Shown here piece after piece: positions 12,111-23,144 of a stretch of DNA of 64,000 nucleotides. The notes under the pieces were generated by a model that was not told the DNA's origin, did not search any database, and worked only from the letters and a program-made list of their open reading frames with translations. The translations under genes and the position numbers were made by a program. The DNA comes from Pyrus communis (lineage: Eukaryota; Streptophyta; Magnoliopsida; Rosales; Rosaceae), in contig NC_084818.1 of the NCBI RefSeq assembly GCF_963583255.1, forward strand, positions 8,812,222 through 8,876,221, read 5' to 3'. Every line of letters begins with the position of its first letter. Within the stretch, counting starts at the first letter, position 1.

Positions 12111-14456
12111 TTGTATGCTTAAAGGGTGAAGGTCTAGATCTGATTTAGTCACCAGTTTGGTTCCCATTTAGCCTTTTTAATGATGGTAAACCACTAAGTA
12201 AGCCATATCTGAGCACTGATGGGACTTTGGATCGTCAAAAGACTAGAAACGACTTGAACATATACTGGGAAATACATTGTAACACCAGATCTATTAATTT
12301 AAAGACAAAATAAAAAGAATTGGGCAAGATTTCACCTTATCAAGCAAGGTCTAAACGTCTTGCGGTCTCTTCTCCTTGTGGTTACAGAGGATCGAGTACT
12401 AAAATGGGATGAAAGATGAACAATTGAAGGGTAGTGACTCATCAATATTTTACTTGTATTGCCACTGAAAAGTACTTTTAGGCTGAGAGTAGGTTGATTT
12501 CCATCAGTTGTCACTTCTCTTGTAAGCACCTAGCCTTTGCAATAATGGGGGAAGCCAATTGGTCTTGAGATGGACGGTCCGGGCTTGGTGCTGGGCTTTG
12601 AGCAAACCTCCTTTCTTTAGTCTTTTTGGGCCCTCCTTGCTTTCGGCCCAAAGTTCAAATGTTAACCCAAACACAAGGCAATAACTGTTACCAAGTGAAT
12701 TTGAAGCTAATCTAATGGAGCAAAACGTGTGCCATGAACAAGACAATGCTATCACCACATTAAAAAGTGAGGAGGAGATCGACAACGAATTGAATGGACT
12801 AATTGAAGAAGAAGAAAAGATCGAAAACTCAAAACGAATTGAATGAACTAATTGAAGACGAATAAAAGATCGAAAAGTCAAAGATGGAGGAACCTTTGCT
12901 TGGGCCAACTAGTCAAACTACCTTCACCAACCGGTTACTCCCTACTGAAATTCTAGTGTTGAAGCAAATTCATCTCTACTGGAAATTCCCAGGTGCTATG
13001 TCTTTGAATCCATTGATCCTAAAGCTCTAGATTCATTTACTCTAAATGCTTCCAAAGATCCACTTGTAGTTCGCTTACCGAATTATGGATCTATTCCACT
13101 CCAATAGCCAAGATATGGTGGAAGAGACCACGTAAAAAGGTGAAGAAGAGAAAGAAGTCTCAAGCTTTGAAATTTAAGAAAATATAGAAATATGTAGTGG
13201 CTCATTGTCTTGCATAGAGTGGAAGACGAGGAACACAAAGAAGATGCACGAAGTGGTTCCTCATTCAATGATCCACCATCTTCGACTTAATTTCGGCATA
13301 GTCAGGTTGAGAAATTTAAGTCACGTGGCTTAACAAGTGATACACTTTAAAGAGTAATATCATTAATTTATCAAGGTTGAGTTTCTTAATTGGCTAGTTT
13401 TTGGAAAAATCGAGAAATGTAATGTTTTTGGCCCTTTTTGAGTGAACTATTTGTTTTAGTGGAGCTTACGGGACCAGGAGTGTACACTCGAATGCAGTTT
13501 TAAATTTGAAATCCATGGATGACCAACTTGAACTTAAAATTTTCAAGTACTCTCTTCAACCATACTCGTCAAAAACGATTTTTACACACATTTTCACTTT
13601 CTACAAACTCCTTATCTAGTCACTGAATTGAACAAATTAAAATAGAATCAAATACTAAAATTAAGTGAGAATGCAGAAGGTGTAAAATGATGGGTAGAAA
13701 TCACTCCATATTAGTTACCGAAGATTTCAACACATTATTTTTTACCACACGCACAATCCATACTTACTTGTGATCGTTACATTAAAAAGTTACAGAATAT
13801 CCATGAATAAAAAAAAGGTGTGCAACTAAAAAAAATGAGTGTGTAGAAAGAACAATACTTGGTTACTCAAGAATAAGTAGGAACACTTACTCAAAATTCT
13901 TCGTGATCGGAATAGTTCATATTATAAATCACTTTATAAAGATCATCTTTGTAAAAAAGATTGAATTAAAACGAAAGTCGTTTAGTTAATCAACAAATAG
14001 ATCGACAATTCGTAATGATTCTTACCATCTGTGTCCATCTGTTTTTATATTGTTCAATAACTAAACAACGTTGTTTTAATTGAAATTTTTGCAGAGATAG
14101 TCTGTATAGAAGATTAATAATATGAAAGGTTATGATTATACACAAAGTTCTACGAATTGGAAACAAAAACTCTTGAGTGAGAATTCATACTTATCCTTTG
14201 GGTAGCCAAGTATTATTTGTGTAGAAATCATTTCTATTACAAAAAATGTTACTTCTACCACAATTTTCATATCACATTTTGTACCATTTCTTTAATAGAG
14301 ATGAGACTCCCATATATTGGTAAGTCCTATATCTCTTAGAGAGATGATATAAATATAGTATAAAAAATATGGTAAGTGTAGCATTACTCTGACAAATTTT
14401 ATGACTTTGGGCAGATTCCAAAATTAAAAGTATTCTAAAAGCTAAACTTTCAAGCC
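12111..14456. other. Intergenic DNA without a recognisable gene
   Basis: The longest open frame (12504-12908, minus strand) has a low-complexity Ser-rich product resembling no family that I know. A stretch near 12720-13080 (plus strand) reads like broken coding sequence but could not be assigned. The rest is AT-rich. I see nothing else of note. Confidence 0.5.
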
Positions 14457-14652
14457 ACTTAGTACTATGATTTAGTGATTTTCTCATCACTTGTAAGTAA
14501 GAGGTTTTAGATTCGATTATCTCAAAAGAAGAAGTTTAACCACATTATTACTAGCCTATTGTGAAGCTAAACTCATCCCTTAATGTCATTTGTTAAAAAT
14601 AAACAAAAATAAAAAAAAAATAAAAAATAAAAAAAAATAAAAAAATAAAAAA
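14457..14652 (+). repeat. SINE-like retroposon, copy A
   Basis: It starts 'cacttagtactatgattta', has a degraded B-box-like 'agattcgatta', then 'accacattattactagcc', and ends in an A-rich tail from about 14595. It is the same family as 51251-51416. It lies just upstream of the NAC gene 1 promoter. Confidence 0.6.
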
Positions 14653-14894
14653 GGTTGAACTTTCAATAGCGGTTGTCTCCCAGTAAAAGGGTAGAGCTAT
14701 AGAATACCCTTCCAAGAGCGGTTGATCAGAAGCACAAAATATATAAAAACTAAAAATTATCAAAAAAACGCGTGGCAAGTCAGCAGACTTGCTTGGGAAG
14801 TGCAGGACTTGATTGGTTGGGATCAAATACTACTGGAGTATTCAGAAGTGAGTTATAAACTACTTGCAATCGCACCTTCTTCTCAGTTCAAACT

Positions 14895-14933
14895 TCACAC
14901 TCACAAAAACAGAGAGAGAGAGAAAAGAAACAT
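14895..14933 (+). promoter_or_regulatory. NAC gene 1 5' leader with short GA tract
   Basis: A short GA run (about six repeats) ends about ten bases before the ATG at 14934. The same place in genes 2, 3 and 4 holds 12, 22 and 19 GA repeats. GA-rich leaders are typical binding sites of plant BPC/GAGA-binding proteins. Confidence 0.45.
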
Positions 14934-15396
14934 ATGGGAAGCAACAGAAAAACAAGAGGAGGAGGGGCATCAGACCCAGTAGGGTTCAGATTCTACCCCA
15001 CTCCGGAGGAACTGGTGGACCATTACTTGAAGCTCAAGAAACAGGACAACGATTTCAAATCTGATCACATTGCTGAATTCGATGTCTGCAACTTCGACCC
15101 TTGGGATTTGGCTGGTAATTATTAAATTTGTCTCACTCTTTCTTTACTGTTTATTTCTCATTATTCAGTAACAATCCATTGTTATGAAAAATTTCCCAAA
15201 AAATGTAGTGTTTTGTATTTAGTACTCTGTTTTCGAAGAACTGAATTTGGTTGGCATCAATTTCTTGTTTTGAATTTATTTCGTGTTGAATTTCTCACTA
15301 GCAATCATGTATAGGTTTCCCATGGGAAAAAGAATTGCTCTGATGTTAGTACTTGGTTTGTCAAGACTTGAATTGGGTTGGCCTCAATTCTTGGTT

Positions 15397-15433
<37 letters not shown>

Positions 15434-16714
15434 GCATTATAATTTTCAGCTCGCATTCCATCCGACGATATGGTGTGGCACATCTTCAGCCGAAAGGATT
15501 ACAAGTACATCAACAGCACCCGGTCCAACCGAGCCACACCAGGAGGCCACTGGAAAATCACAGGCAAGGAGCGTGCGATCAAGGCTCGGCGGTCCAAAGC
15601 CGTCATTGGGAAGAAAAGGACCTTGACATTCTACCAACGTTGTCAGCCTAAACCCAAAAAAACCGACTGGGTCATGCACGAGTTCTATCTCATTGATAGT
15701 GAAGCCATCTCTAATCCTAAGCTGCATCAGGTTAGTCTCTTTTTCAGTTGCAGAAGTTGTTATTTTGGATCTTTGTTTATTATCTTTGGATTATGCAGCA
15801 TCTTGAACAATCTAAAAAAAAAAAAAATGCAGCATCAAAATTTTGTGTGTCGATTGCTGTTTCCGTGTTTAACATACATGAATTATTAGTTTTGAAGTGT
15901 GACAATGGAATTTGATCTATAATTCATAATATTGTTATCCAACTTATGCAGAATGATTTTGTTCTCTGCCGCATGAAGAAAAATTCTGATATGGAGGATA
16001 CCTCAATCGGTGAAGTTGAACTTGGCAGCTCCAGTGTGTCTAATGTTGAAGATCATGCTGCAGCTGTTGTGACTCCAGAGGTGAGAATGAGAACCGTCTC
16101 GTCTTCAACATTTTTCTTATGGATGTCGATTTATGGAAACTTAATGCATCTCTCTTTCATGCTCTTCACTCACAGGATTACAGTTCCTCTACATTCCTGT
16201 CATCAGGATACATAGAGTTGGGAGATATTCCTCATGGCAATGACAATATTGATGATTGCAATGCAATGCAATCACCATTTGGGTATAATAATTATTCTTA
16301 TCCCGATAAGAATGATATTTCAACCTGTGATGAAGGTGAACCTCTTGGCTTCACCATGTCTGATTTTGAAAATGAAGTTCCAGATCATATGTCTCAAGAG
16401 GTGAGAATAAACATTCTTATTTGAATATTTCTAATATGAACTTTAATAACACAAAATGTTTATCAGAACTTAAACCTTCTAGTTTGTGATTTTTGATCCA
16501 GCTATGTCTTTAGCCACAAGAAGACATGGAAGAAGATATTCAAACTTAACTTCTTACTTGTTCATGATTCTTAATCTAGGTATGTCCTCCACGAGAAGAA
16601 AATCTGGAATTGTTCTTTTATCCACCTCAGCCAGAGGACTACACACTGGAGCCACTAATGAACATGACAGTGGGAAATGTTTTGCATGACAATGAGTTTC
16701 GGTCCCCGATTTGA
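14934..16714 (+). CDS. NAC transcription factor, gene 1 (five exons)
   Basis: Predicted exons are 14934-15114, 15450-15730, 15952-16080, 16176-16400 and 16580-16714. All have GT-AG borders and the joined frame gives 316 aa. NAC proteins bind DNA as dimers in the nucleus. Exon 1 holds subdomain A (GFRFYPTPEELVDHYLKLK) and B (DVCNFDPWDL). Exon 2 holds C (with GGHWKITGKE) and D (AVIGKKRTLTFY...KTDWVMHEF). Exon 3 opens with subdomain E (DFVLCRMKKN). The remaining exons encode an acidic, Ser/Asn-rich tail, probably the activation region. Exons 3 to 5 are all phase 0. Intron 1 ends in a T tract of about 33 bases (15399-15432). A possible membrane-anchor exon lies downstream at 16968-17084. Exon borders are my reading and have no transcript support. 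Confidence 0.85.
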
Positions 16715-16967
16715 AGCTACACCAAGTTCTTAAATAAAATTATAGTTAACTATGATTGTTAGTCTGTAAACTCATTTTGAATGACTAAAAGCTACTCTAG
16801 TGCAGTAAGCATTGATAGGAACACTGAAGTAGTGTCATGTATGTGTAAAGGACTATTCTGCATTGGCTAAAGGAGAATAGCAAAAGAGACCTTTTGGTTT
16901 AGGCATGAAAGAGGTAGCTGGCTGCAATTGAAACATTCTTTCAATTTCCCGAAAATAATCTCCTCAG

Positions 16968-17084
16968 GCCATTAATCAAGTCCTCCACAGAATATTGATT
17001 CGATCAAGCACTGTAGTTCTCGTCTTATTGGCAATGCTATTGTTTGTTCTGAAGATGTTGCATAGCGGTTGGAGTCTCTATTAG
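16968..17084 (+). other. Possible alternative last exon encoding a membrane anchor
   Basis: After a good acceptor (TCTCCTCAG, ending 16967) a 39-codon frame runs to a TAG. It encodes a basic stretch and then VVLVLLAMLLFVLKML, a convincing single membrane helix, and ends with a short tail. Its phase is 0, so it would fit directly onto exon 4 (donor after 16400), skipping exon 5. NTL-type NAC factors carry such a C-terminal anchor and are released by proteolysis. The homologous stretch after NAC gene 4 has lost the linking frame. It could be a live alternative exon or only a relic. Confidence 0.4.
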
Positions 17085-17184
17085 TCAACATATTATCGAT
17101 GCTTAAGATGTGTTTTTGTGTATTATTGGAATAATTATCAAAATATATGGTTGTAGTTTAAGTCTTAAACCTTTTTATAAGTAC

Positions 17185-17205
17185 ATATATATATATATAT
17201 ATATA
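17185..17205. repeat. (AT)n microsatellite
   Basis: About ten AT repeats lie in the 3' flank of NAC gene 1. Confidence 0.85.
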
Positions 17206-17344
17206 GTACCCAACAATGTTAATTATTACATGTTGTCTATGTTACACCCAACCAAGGAGAAAAAGAAAGGATATTCAGCTGCAATCAGGTGTCCATAGTT
17301 TCAGCATACTAAGTGCAGCTACAAAATCGAACAACCCGTCATTC

Positions 17345-17687
17345 CCTTTAAATAATATTTCTTCGTAATTTTAATTAAAGGGTGTTTCTCTTGTGGAGAA
17401 TTACAAGAGACTGTAATTAAGAGATTACTTAATCTTGATTATAAATTTGCTCCTTCAGTTTTAGCAGTTGTTCTATTTGGGTCTTTAAACCTTTTTATTA
17501 CCAAATTGGTCCCCTAACTTTTAAAATGTGGTAAAATGAGAACTCATTACAACCTAATAAATGGTTTAAGTTCACAACGGTTTCCATGGGTTCTTATTCA
17601 CGTGGTGGTACCTTTATTCATGTCCGTGTAAATTGTCTCCAAATTAAATTATTGGTCCTTAGGAAATACACGTTCAACACCTATGTA
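17345..17687. repeat. NAC-array intergenic block, copy 1
   Basis: This contains 'ttagcagttgttctatttgg' and 'ccaaattggtcccctaac', which recur near 27.74, 46.91, 51.46, 59.06 and 63.38 kb. The block ends where the composite element begins at 17688: other copies continue with 'attgtataatttgttg' at that point. Confidence 0.7.
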
Positions 17688-17786
17688 CATTAGTACAAAA
17701 AAGTTTGCGGGCAAAATAAAAAGTAGTTGCCTAAAAATTAACCCAACAACATCTTCGTCACGTGCAAAGTCCGTGAGAGCAGAGAT

Positions 17787-17905
17787 TGCGCAACGCATGT
17801 GTTGTCGTTGCGCAAAGACGATAGCAAAAGCCCTTTGCGCAACGCAAGTTATGTCGTCAGGCAAAGTCCTTTTGCACGACGAATAAGTAACCTTCATCGT
17901 GCAAA
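17787..17905. repeat. Left array of TTTGC...GCAAA mini-hairpins
   Basis: Three successive imperfect palindromes, such as TTGCGCAACG then CGTTGCGCAA, are each about 30-35 bp with a loop of 10-15 bp. The same unit recurs at 24105-24220 and 24683-25008. Dense subterminal repeats of this kind are transposase-binding regions in CACTA-like elements. Confidence 0.65.
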
Positions 17906-18830
17906 CCCTTTTTTTTCTTTTTCTTTTTTATTGCTAAAATATTTTTTATAAATATTGTAATTAAATTATAAACAATAATTAATAAACCAAGAAAATGTAT
18001 TTAATTATAAAATATATGAAATGTTGATGTCCGAACATAAAAGAAAAAACTACAAAGAGTCTTCTAGGTTTGATTCATCAGGATGCTAGATATTGGCTAG
18101 ACAAAGTGGCTAGGAGGTCGAAGGTGGAGCAAGATTAGCACATCGGGATTTGAAGGCCGAACATATGCAAGGCCCGTAAGATCATACTCATCTTATCGTC
18201 CTGGGCCGATAACTGGGCTCCCGAGCTTCCTTGCAAAGTATTACTTTGCAAGACAAATATCATTGTGGTAAAGCACACCCTCTTTGTTCTAAATATGAGC
18301 TGCCATGTGATAAAACGTAAGAAATGAGCCATTTCTCACTTGACTCCAATAGGTTGCAGAGAAGATATAGGAAACAAAGGCAATATACAGATTAAGGGAA
18401 CAAAGGCAATACCAAAGTTCATTACATTTAATAGTTCTCAAAGCAAATTGAAAGCTTAAGTACATGGAAGATAAGGTTGGCTTGTAGCTACCATTTGAAA
18501 TAAAAGCAGTAATTCAATGATTAAATTGACTGACATCATGATAATATCATCAAGTTCATAGCTAGCCAACTAAGGTAGAGAGAAAGTTCGAAAGGATAAG
18601 AGGTCGTCATAGTTGGCAATTGGTACATGATTTATATAATGGAAATCTGCCGTAATCCAATTGTTAACCCTAAAAATGTATCTTACAACATAGGCGCATT
18701 GCAAATATGAGACAAAACCCCTCCTCTAATAACTCTCAAGCAAGCATGTAGCTAAAGAAAGATAAACAGATTATGCATGCAGCAAATAGCTATTTTAATT
18801 ATGTTTCTAAATTTTAAATTCTCATACCAG

Positions 18831-19088
18831 GAATTTGAAATGTTATTTGAAGATTTTGGAGGGTTTGATGGGCTGTACATGAAAATGCATGCCTGTGGCA
18901 TTCCAACTGCTGTTCACCTGATGTGGATTCCTCATTCTGGGTTGGATATCTGTCAACAATTTCTCTTGCCCATAAGGCTGTCTCATCAATTGTTTAATGC
19001 GTTGTGGAAGACTAAAGCAGTATCATATACAAGAGATTGGGTTCTTCAGAAGTTCAAAAATATAAATGACGACATAATGATGACAATA
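18831..19088 (+). pseudogene. Captured exon resembling FTSHI5 (chloroplast FtsH-like protein)
   Basis: A 258-bp segment lies between an acceptor (CATACCAG) and a donor (GTATGT) and is open for 86 codons. It includes FEDFGGFDGLYMKM and GIPTAVHLMWIP, which I recognise as part of FTSHI5 (EMB2458), an inactive FtsH-like protein of the plastid envelope. No AAA module or other exon is present, so this is a fragment. Its frame is undamaged. The next gene piece starts 37 bp away on the other strand, which no normal locus would show. The identification is from memory of the family. Confidence 0.65.
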
Positions 19089-19125
19089 GTATGTGCTGGA
19101 TTATAAAAGGAAAGAATCTCCATAC

Positions 19126-19342
19126 CCTGAGTCTGTGATCCCCACCAATTATTTTAATGCTAAGAATATGCTCATCATCGTCAAGAAGCTCCAATCTCTC
19201 AGTACTTGTTGTGGCAGGAAGCCCAGACTTCACATCAACTTCTCTGAGACTTCCAATCTCAAGATTTCCCTGCACCACACACCTGCTGACAAATGGCTTA
19301 TACTTTTGCGGTTGATCAAATCGTCTTTACCAACGACCAAAC
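19126..19342 (-). pseudogene. Captured exon 2 of a PYL abscisic acid receptor
   Basis: Read on the minus strand between an acceptor (CTTCAG) and a donor (GTATGG), the 217-bp segment encodes RFDQPQKYKPFVSRC, then VVQGNLEIGSLREVDVKSGL, PATTSTERLELLDDDEH and IIGGDHRLR. These are PYR/PYL/RCAR receptor sequences, including the gate loop SGLPA and the latch-proximal HRL. An extra A near the exon start puts the first codons out of frame, and the other exons are absent, so it cannot make a receptor. It resembles the PYL7-9 group most. Confidence 0.85.
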
Positions 19343-19864
19343 CTGAAGAGAAACAAAACAATTCACATTCCGGAAAAGGGATAGCCAAAAAACATATTTA
19401 TACTAATACAGCAGTTTCATGTCAACCATCCAGAGATGCAGCATTGCCCTCAATATTTATTGGCAAATTATCATTGCAGTTATCCTGCCCATTCTCAATG
19501 AGGATCTTTCTCAAACACACCTTAATCTTCCAGTTTCCAGGAAACAAGGTATTAGAAAACAATCGAACATTAAACAAGAAAAGCAGTAATTACATTTCTG
19601 AGCCAAAGAACAAGAACATAAAAAACCCCCCAAAAAAGCAATCAAAAATTCCTTTTTTTCTCTGTTTCTGCTCAATTTTCTTAACTACACACACAGAGAT
19701 GCTGTGATAGAAGAACTACAATGACCTAATCGATTGACACCCCCACAATAACGTAGGCAAAATCATTAAGAAACCCAACCGAAAACACCACGGATCAAAA
19801 CCAGATGCTCTCCAAAAATGCAATCAAACATGTCCTTAAGGAAAAAGAACAATACTTTACGGAC

Positions 19865-20010
19865 CAAAAAGAGCAAAAACAATCCGAAATCGAATCCCGG
19901 TGACCCCAGTTTCACAAACTGATACCTCAACTCCTATATCAAACTCCAAATCCAATTGTAGCATAAACACCCACCTACCTATATGTTACATGCATGATAT
20001 TTACATCTCC
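19865..20010 (-). repeat. Internal duplication, copy 1 (pairs with 22185-22340)
   Basis: About 140 bp, including 'aacaatccgaaatcgaatcc' and 'cccagtttcacaaactgata', is nearly identical to 22185-22340. The source is the first recognisable exon of the DUF819 pseudogene. Here it is fused beyond that gene's last remaining exon, which shows a rearrangement inside the composite element. Confidence 0.85.
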
Positions 20011-22260
20011 AACAGTAGCTGTTATCATTGGCAAGCTGCCTCCTGGAATTCCACACAATCCTGTGAGATATGTGGAAGCCTTGCATATCACAACGATGTA
20101 GCAAGAGCAGTGGCAGTTTCTACAACAGGCGGCTTTCTGTCGTAATTGGATTCCATTTGCATTGAAACATCTGCCAATTAGAAATATCTGCAAAGATTAT
20201 TTAAAGCTGGCATGCCTTTGGAGAATAACTGGGAACGAAAAATTATCGTTGGCCAAAGAAGTTCGACTAGATTATTCGCAGGATGAGAAATCCATCCCAT
20301 CAGTTGATGTTGAGACCTCAGGAGGTATTTTAGAGGCCAAAGCAAACAACACCATGAAATACAGAGCACAAATAACATTGTCTGCTGCTACTCATGAGAG
20401 CCTCTGAAATCGCAACATAATTAACAGCTACAGCAATAAACCAAAAAGAAAAGAAGAGAAAGAAAACGTTTTAGTCATAACTATATAAACTCATACGGTT
20501 AAACACACCAATTCAGAAGCACCCAAACTAAGCTTCAAAGGAAAAATGTAGAATCATGTGTTCAGTTGTAGGATGCATAACATGTCCGTTTAATAGACAT
20601 GATAACATGGACAGAAAGGAATCAAGAAACGTATTACAATCATACGATCTGTTTACTGAATATCCATATACATAAGCTGACATTCCAAAGACACTTACAT
20701 CCACCAATATAGCTACCCATGAGAGCAAAAGCTATTTTCCAATTATCTGGACCCAGTGATCGCATGGGCACCATTAGAAATGCCACGAGAGTTCCAACCA
20801 TAGTCGCAACTGTTACATACATGAAGTTACAAATAATCAATATGAAACTTCAATGCCACTAGCTCATACAAAAAAACAGGGTCAAAACCAATGTTTTAAA
20901 AGGCTAACCTCAAGGCACGCCTAGGTGGCCTATGAGGTTGGGCATGAGGGTTGCCGCCTCTGTTTTGAAGGAGTGGGCAGAAGGAGTCACCGGAACAGCC
21001 TAGGCTGCGGAGGCGAGCCTTAGGGTGCCTAGGCGTCTCTGTTTGGCTGCTTAAACCCAAATTTTGGGTAGGGTTTTAACTGCCTCATACCTTTTCCCTG
21101 CACTATCGTCTCTTTGTCTTTTTTATCTTTTTTTTTTTTATCTTTTTTTTCTGATTTTTTTTTTTATATAACGGATGTGTGTGCTGTCTGCGTGCATTGT
21201 TATATGTGTGCTCATTATGCTTTTCATCCTCTATTGATTAATAATGTTCTTTTTTTTTAAATAATATATGTGTACACTCAATGTATATATTAAAAAAATT
21301 TAGATCCCGTGAGGCTTTGCCTCACTCCTCACGCCTCACACCAAGGCCGGGCTATCCCTCGGATGCCTTGCCCACGCCTCACGCTTTTAATACATTGGTC
21401 AAAACTCAAAATAAAGCCTATCAAACATATTGATCCCATTTAGAATCACAAGCAAGAAAATATTACCTGATCCAAGCACGAAAGCTAAGAGCAAAGTCCC
21501 CGTGGACCGCATCACTGCACAAGTCAGCTCTATATAATAGCAATGGAATAGATAATGGTAGAAGGAACTCCAAGACAATGGAATATGCAGGCGCTTCAAA
21601 AGGAATTATGCCAAAATTACTTGCTGCAAGCCCAACCAAAGTGCTTACAAGGGCAGCACTCACCATTCCACCAATCTTCGTCTTCTCGGACCTTGAAATT
21701 CAATCCACAAATACACATTCACTCAATGTAAGCTCAAATCAAGTCATTCATTCTAAGCAAAAATCTCATTTCCTAGCATCAACACAGAATAAAAATTCTT
21801 CTCGAGTCTAGGGTGTCCAATAAGAACATGGGCATGTTTGGTTTGATTGCAATTATGATTTCCAAACAGTGAATTGGCCAAAGCTCAAATCTTTTTCTTT
21901 TGATCGATGAAATTTTCCCCCAACCAAACGGACATAAGTAATTAGCAAGTGTGAATAGGCACCAAAATAAATTATAATGTATATTCTCTGGTATCAAATA
22001 AGAACATGGGCATGTTTGGATTGATTAGAAGTATGATTTCCATGCAGTGAATTACCAAAAGCTCAAATCTTTTTCTCTTCAATCGATGATATTTTCTTGG
22101 CAACCAAACAGTAACTAAAATGTGAGAAACAAGACTGAAAGGGGTATTAGCATTACCAGAGGCCAAAAGCACCGGTGGTGAACAGACCAAAAAGAGCAAA
22201 AACAATCCGAAATCGAATCCCTGTAACCCCAGTTTCACAAACTGATACCTCAACTCCTAT
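20010..22260 (-). pseudogene. DUF819 integral membrane protein pseudogene
   Basis: On the minus strand, exon-like segments give, in order: FALFGLFTTGAFGLW (about 22,160); SEKTKIGGMVSAALVSTL and ASNFGIIPFEAPAYSIVLEF (about 21,690-21,475); GTLVAFLMVPMRSLGPDNWK and ALMGSYIGG (about 20,815-20,697); AADNVICALYFMVLFALASK (about 20,400); and ICKASTYLTGLCGIPGGSLP (about 20,110). This matches the plant DUF819 family of multi-pass membrane proteins of unknown function. At least two frameshifts are visible: before MRSTGTLLLAF, and before ICKAS. The C-terminal exons are absent. A hAT-type MITE sits in one intron. The 22,590-22,850 stretch with a repeated 'ggtgcagtcgggagg' may be its old leader. Confidence 0.85.
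20889..21397. mobile_element. Non-autonomous hAT element with 8-bp TSD
   Basis: The left end CAATGTTTTAAAAG and the inverse of the right end, CAATGTATTAAAAG, form the terminal repeats. GTCAAAAC flanks it at 20881-20888 and 21398-21405. An exact 8-bp duplication with CA...TG ends fits hAT. The inner parts are GC-rich (CGCCTAGG, CCTCACGCCTCA). No transposase is present. It inserted in an intron of the DUF819 pseudogene. Confidence 0.9.
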
Positions 22261-22340
22261 ATCAAACTCCAAATCCAATTGTAGCATAAACACCCACCTA
22301 CCTATACGTTACATGCATGATATTTACATCTCCAATATAC
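22185..22340 (-). repeat. Internal duplication, copy 2
   Basis: This is the partner of 19865-20010, in the same orientation. It includes the exon segment ending FTTGAFGLW and its upstream sequence. Confidence 0.85.
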
Positions 22341-22878
22341 AAATCCCAGATCAAACAAATCAAATAAATAAAAAATCCTAAAGCTTCATAGATAGATAGA
22401 CTGCTCGTATTTACGGAGGAATCACGCGGAAATATATGCTCCTAATTCCTAACCCTAAAATTCGATTTAACACTAAAACCCCCAATTGCTAATTTAATTT
22501 TCCAAATTGAATCTAATTACAATACCAAAATCTTCAAATTAAGGCATTAAAGCCTCATTCTGACCTTAGAAAGAAGAAAATTAAAGAATTAAGAAAAGAT
22601 AGATACCTGCTGCCTGCTGAAGTGGCTCTGTGCTGCTGCCTGCTGGCTAGGTGCAGTCGGGAGGGATGGAAAGAAGATGAGGAGGAAGGCTACGGGAGAG
22701 GATGAGGAAGAAGGATGAGGAGGTGGCTGGCTGGGTGCAGTCGGGAGGAAGGCTACGCGAGACGGAGTGAGGGAGAGGACGAGATGAGCGAGAGGGATGA
22801 GTAGGAAGGACTCTTTTCCATTTTGTCCAAGTAATTTGGGAAAATTCAAAATAATCGCCTATTTTTTTCAATTGGACG

Positions 22879-22955
22879 GTCATAATTTTGTTAAAATTTT
22901 GGGAAAATTCAAAATTGTCCAATTTGGACCGTCACAATTTTAACAAAATTATGAC
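22879..22955. repeat. Perfect 20-bp inverted repeat
   Basis: The 20 bases at 22879-22898 are the exact reverse complement of 22936-22955, with 37 bp between them. It lies at the outer edge of the captured-gene region. It could be a hairpin or a small nested terminal repeat. Confidence 0.7.
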
Positions 22956-23144
22956 ATCGTGCTATTAGTTTTTGCTCGGCGACCTCATTGTAGAGTCGCG
23001 CTATTACTTTTTGCGCAATATCTCATTGTGGCGTCGCGCTAGTCATATTTTTTAAACAAAAATTACTATAAATTTATTGGAAATGTAATTTTACTCTTTT
23101 CAAATTCAATTTTATTAAATAAAACCTACAGATCCATCTGTCAT

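Noticed and set aside
12504..12908. 134-codon minus-strand frame
   Set aside because: The product is Ser-rich low complexity with no family resemblance, splice context or duplicated partner.
16501..16579. Extra small exon in NAC gene 1 after CCAG at 16497-16500
   Set aside because: Using it breaks the frame into exon 5, while exon 4 joined directly to 16580 gives a continuous phase-0 reading.
18135..18332. Minus-strand frame considered as a transposase remnant (Ptta/En/Spm type)
   Set aside because: The resemblance is too weak to claim. It would need a profile search of 17,950-18,400 to decide.
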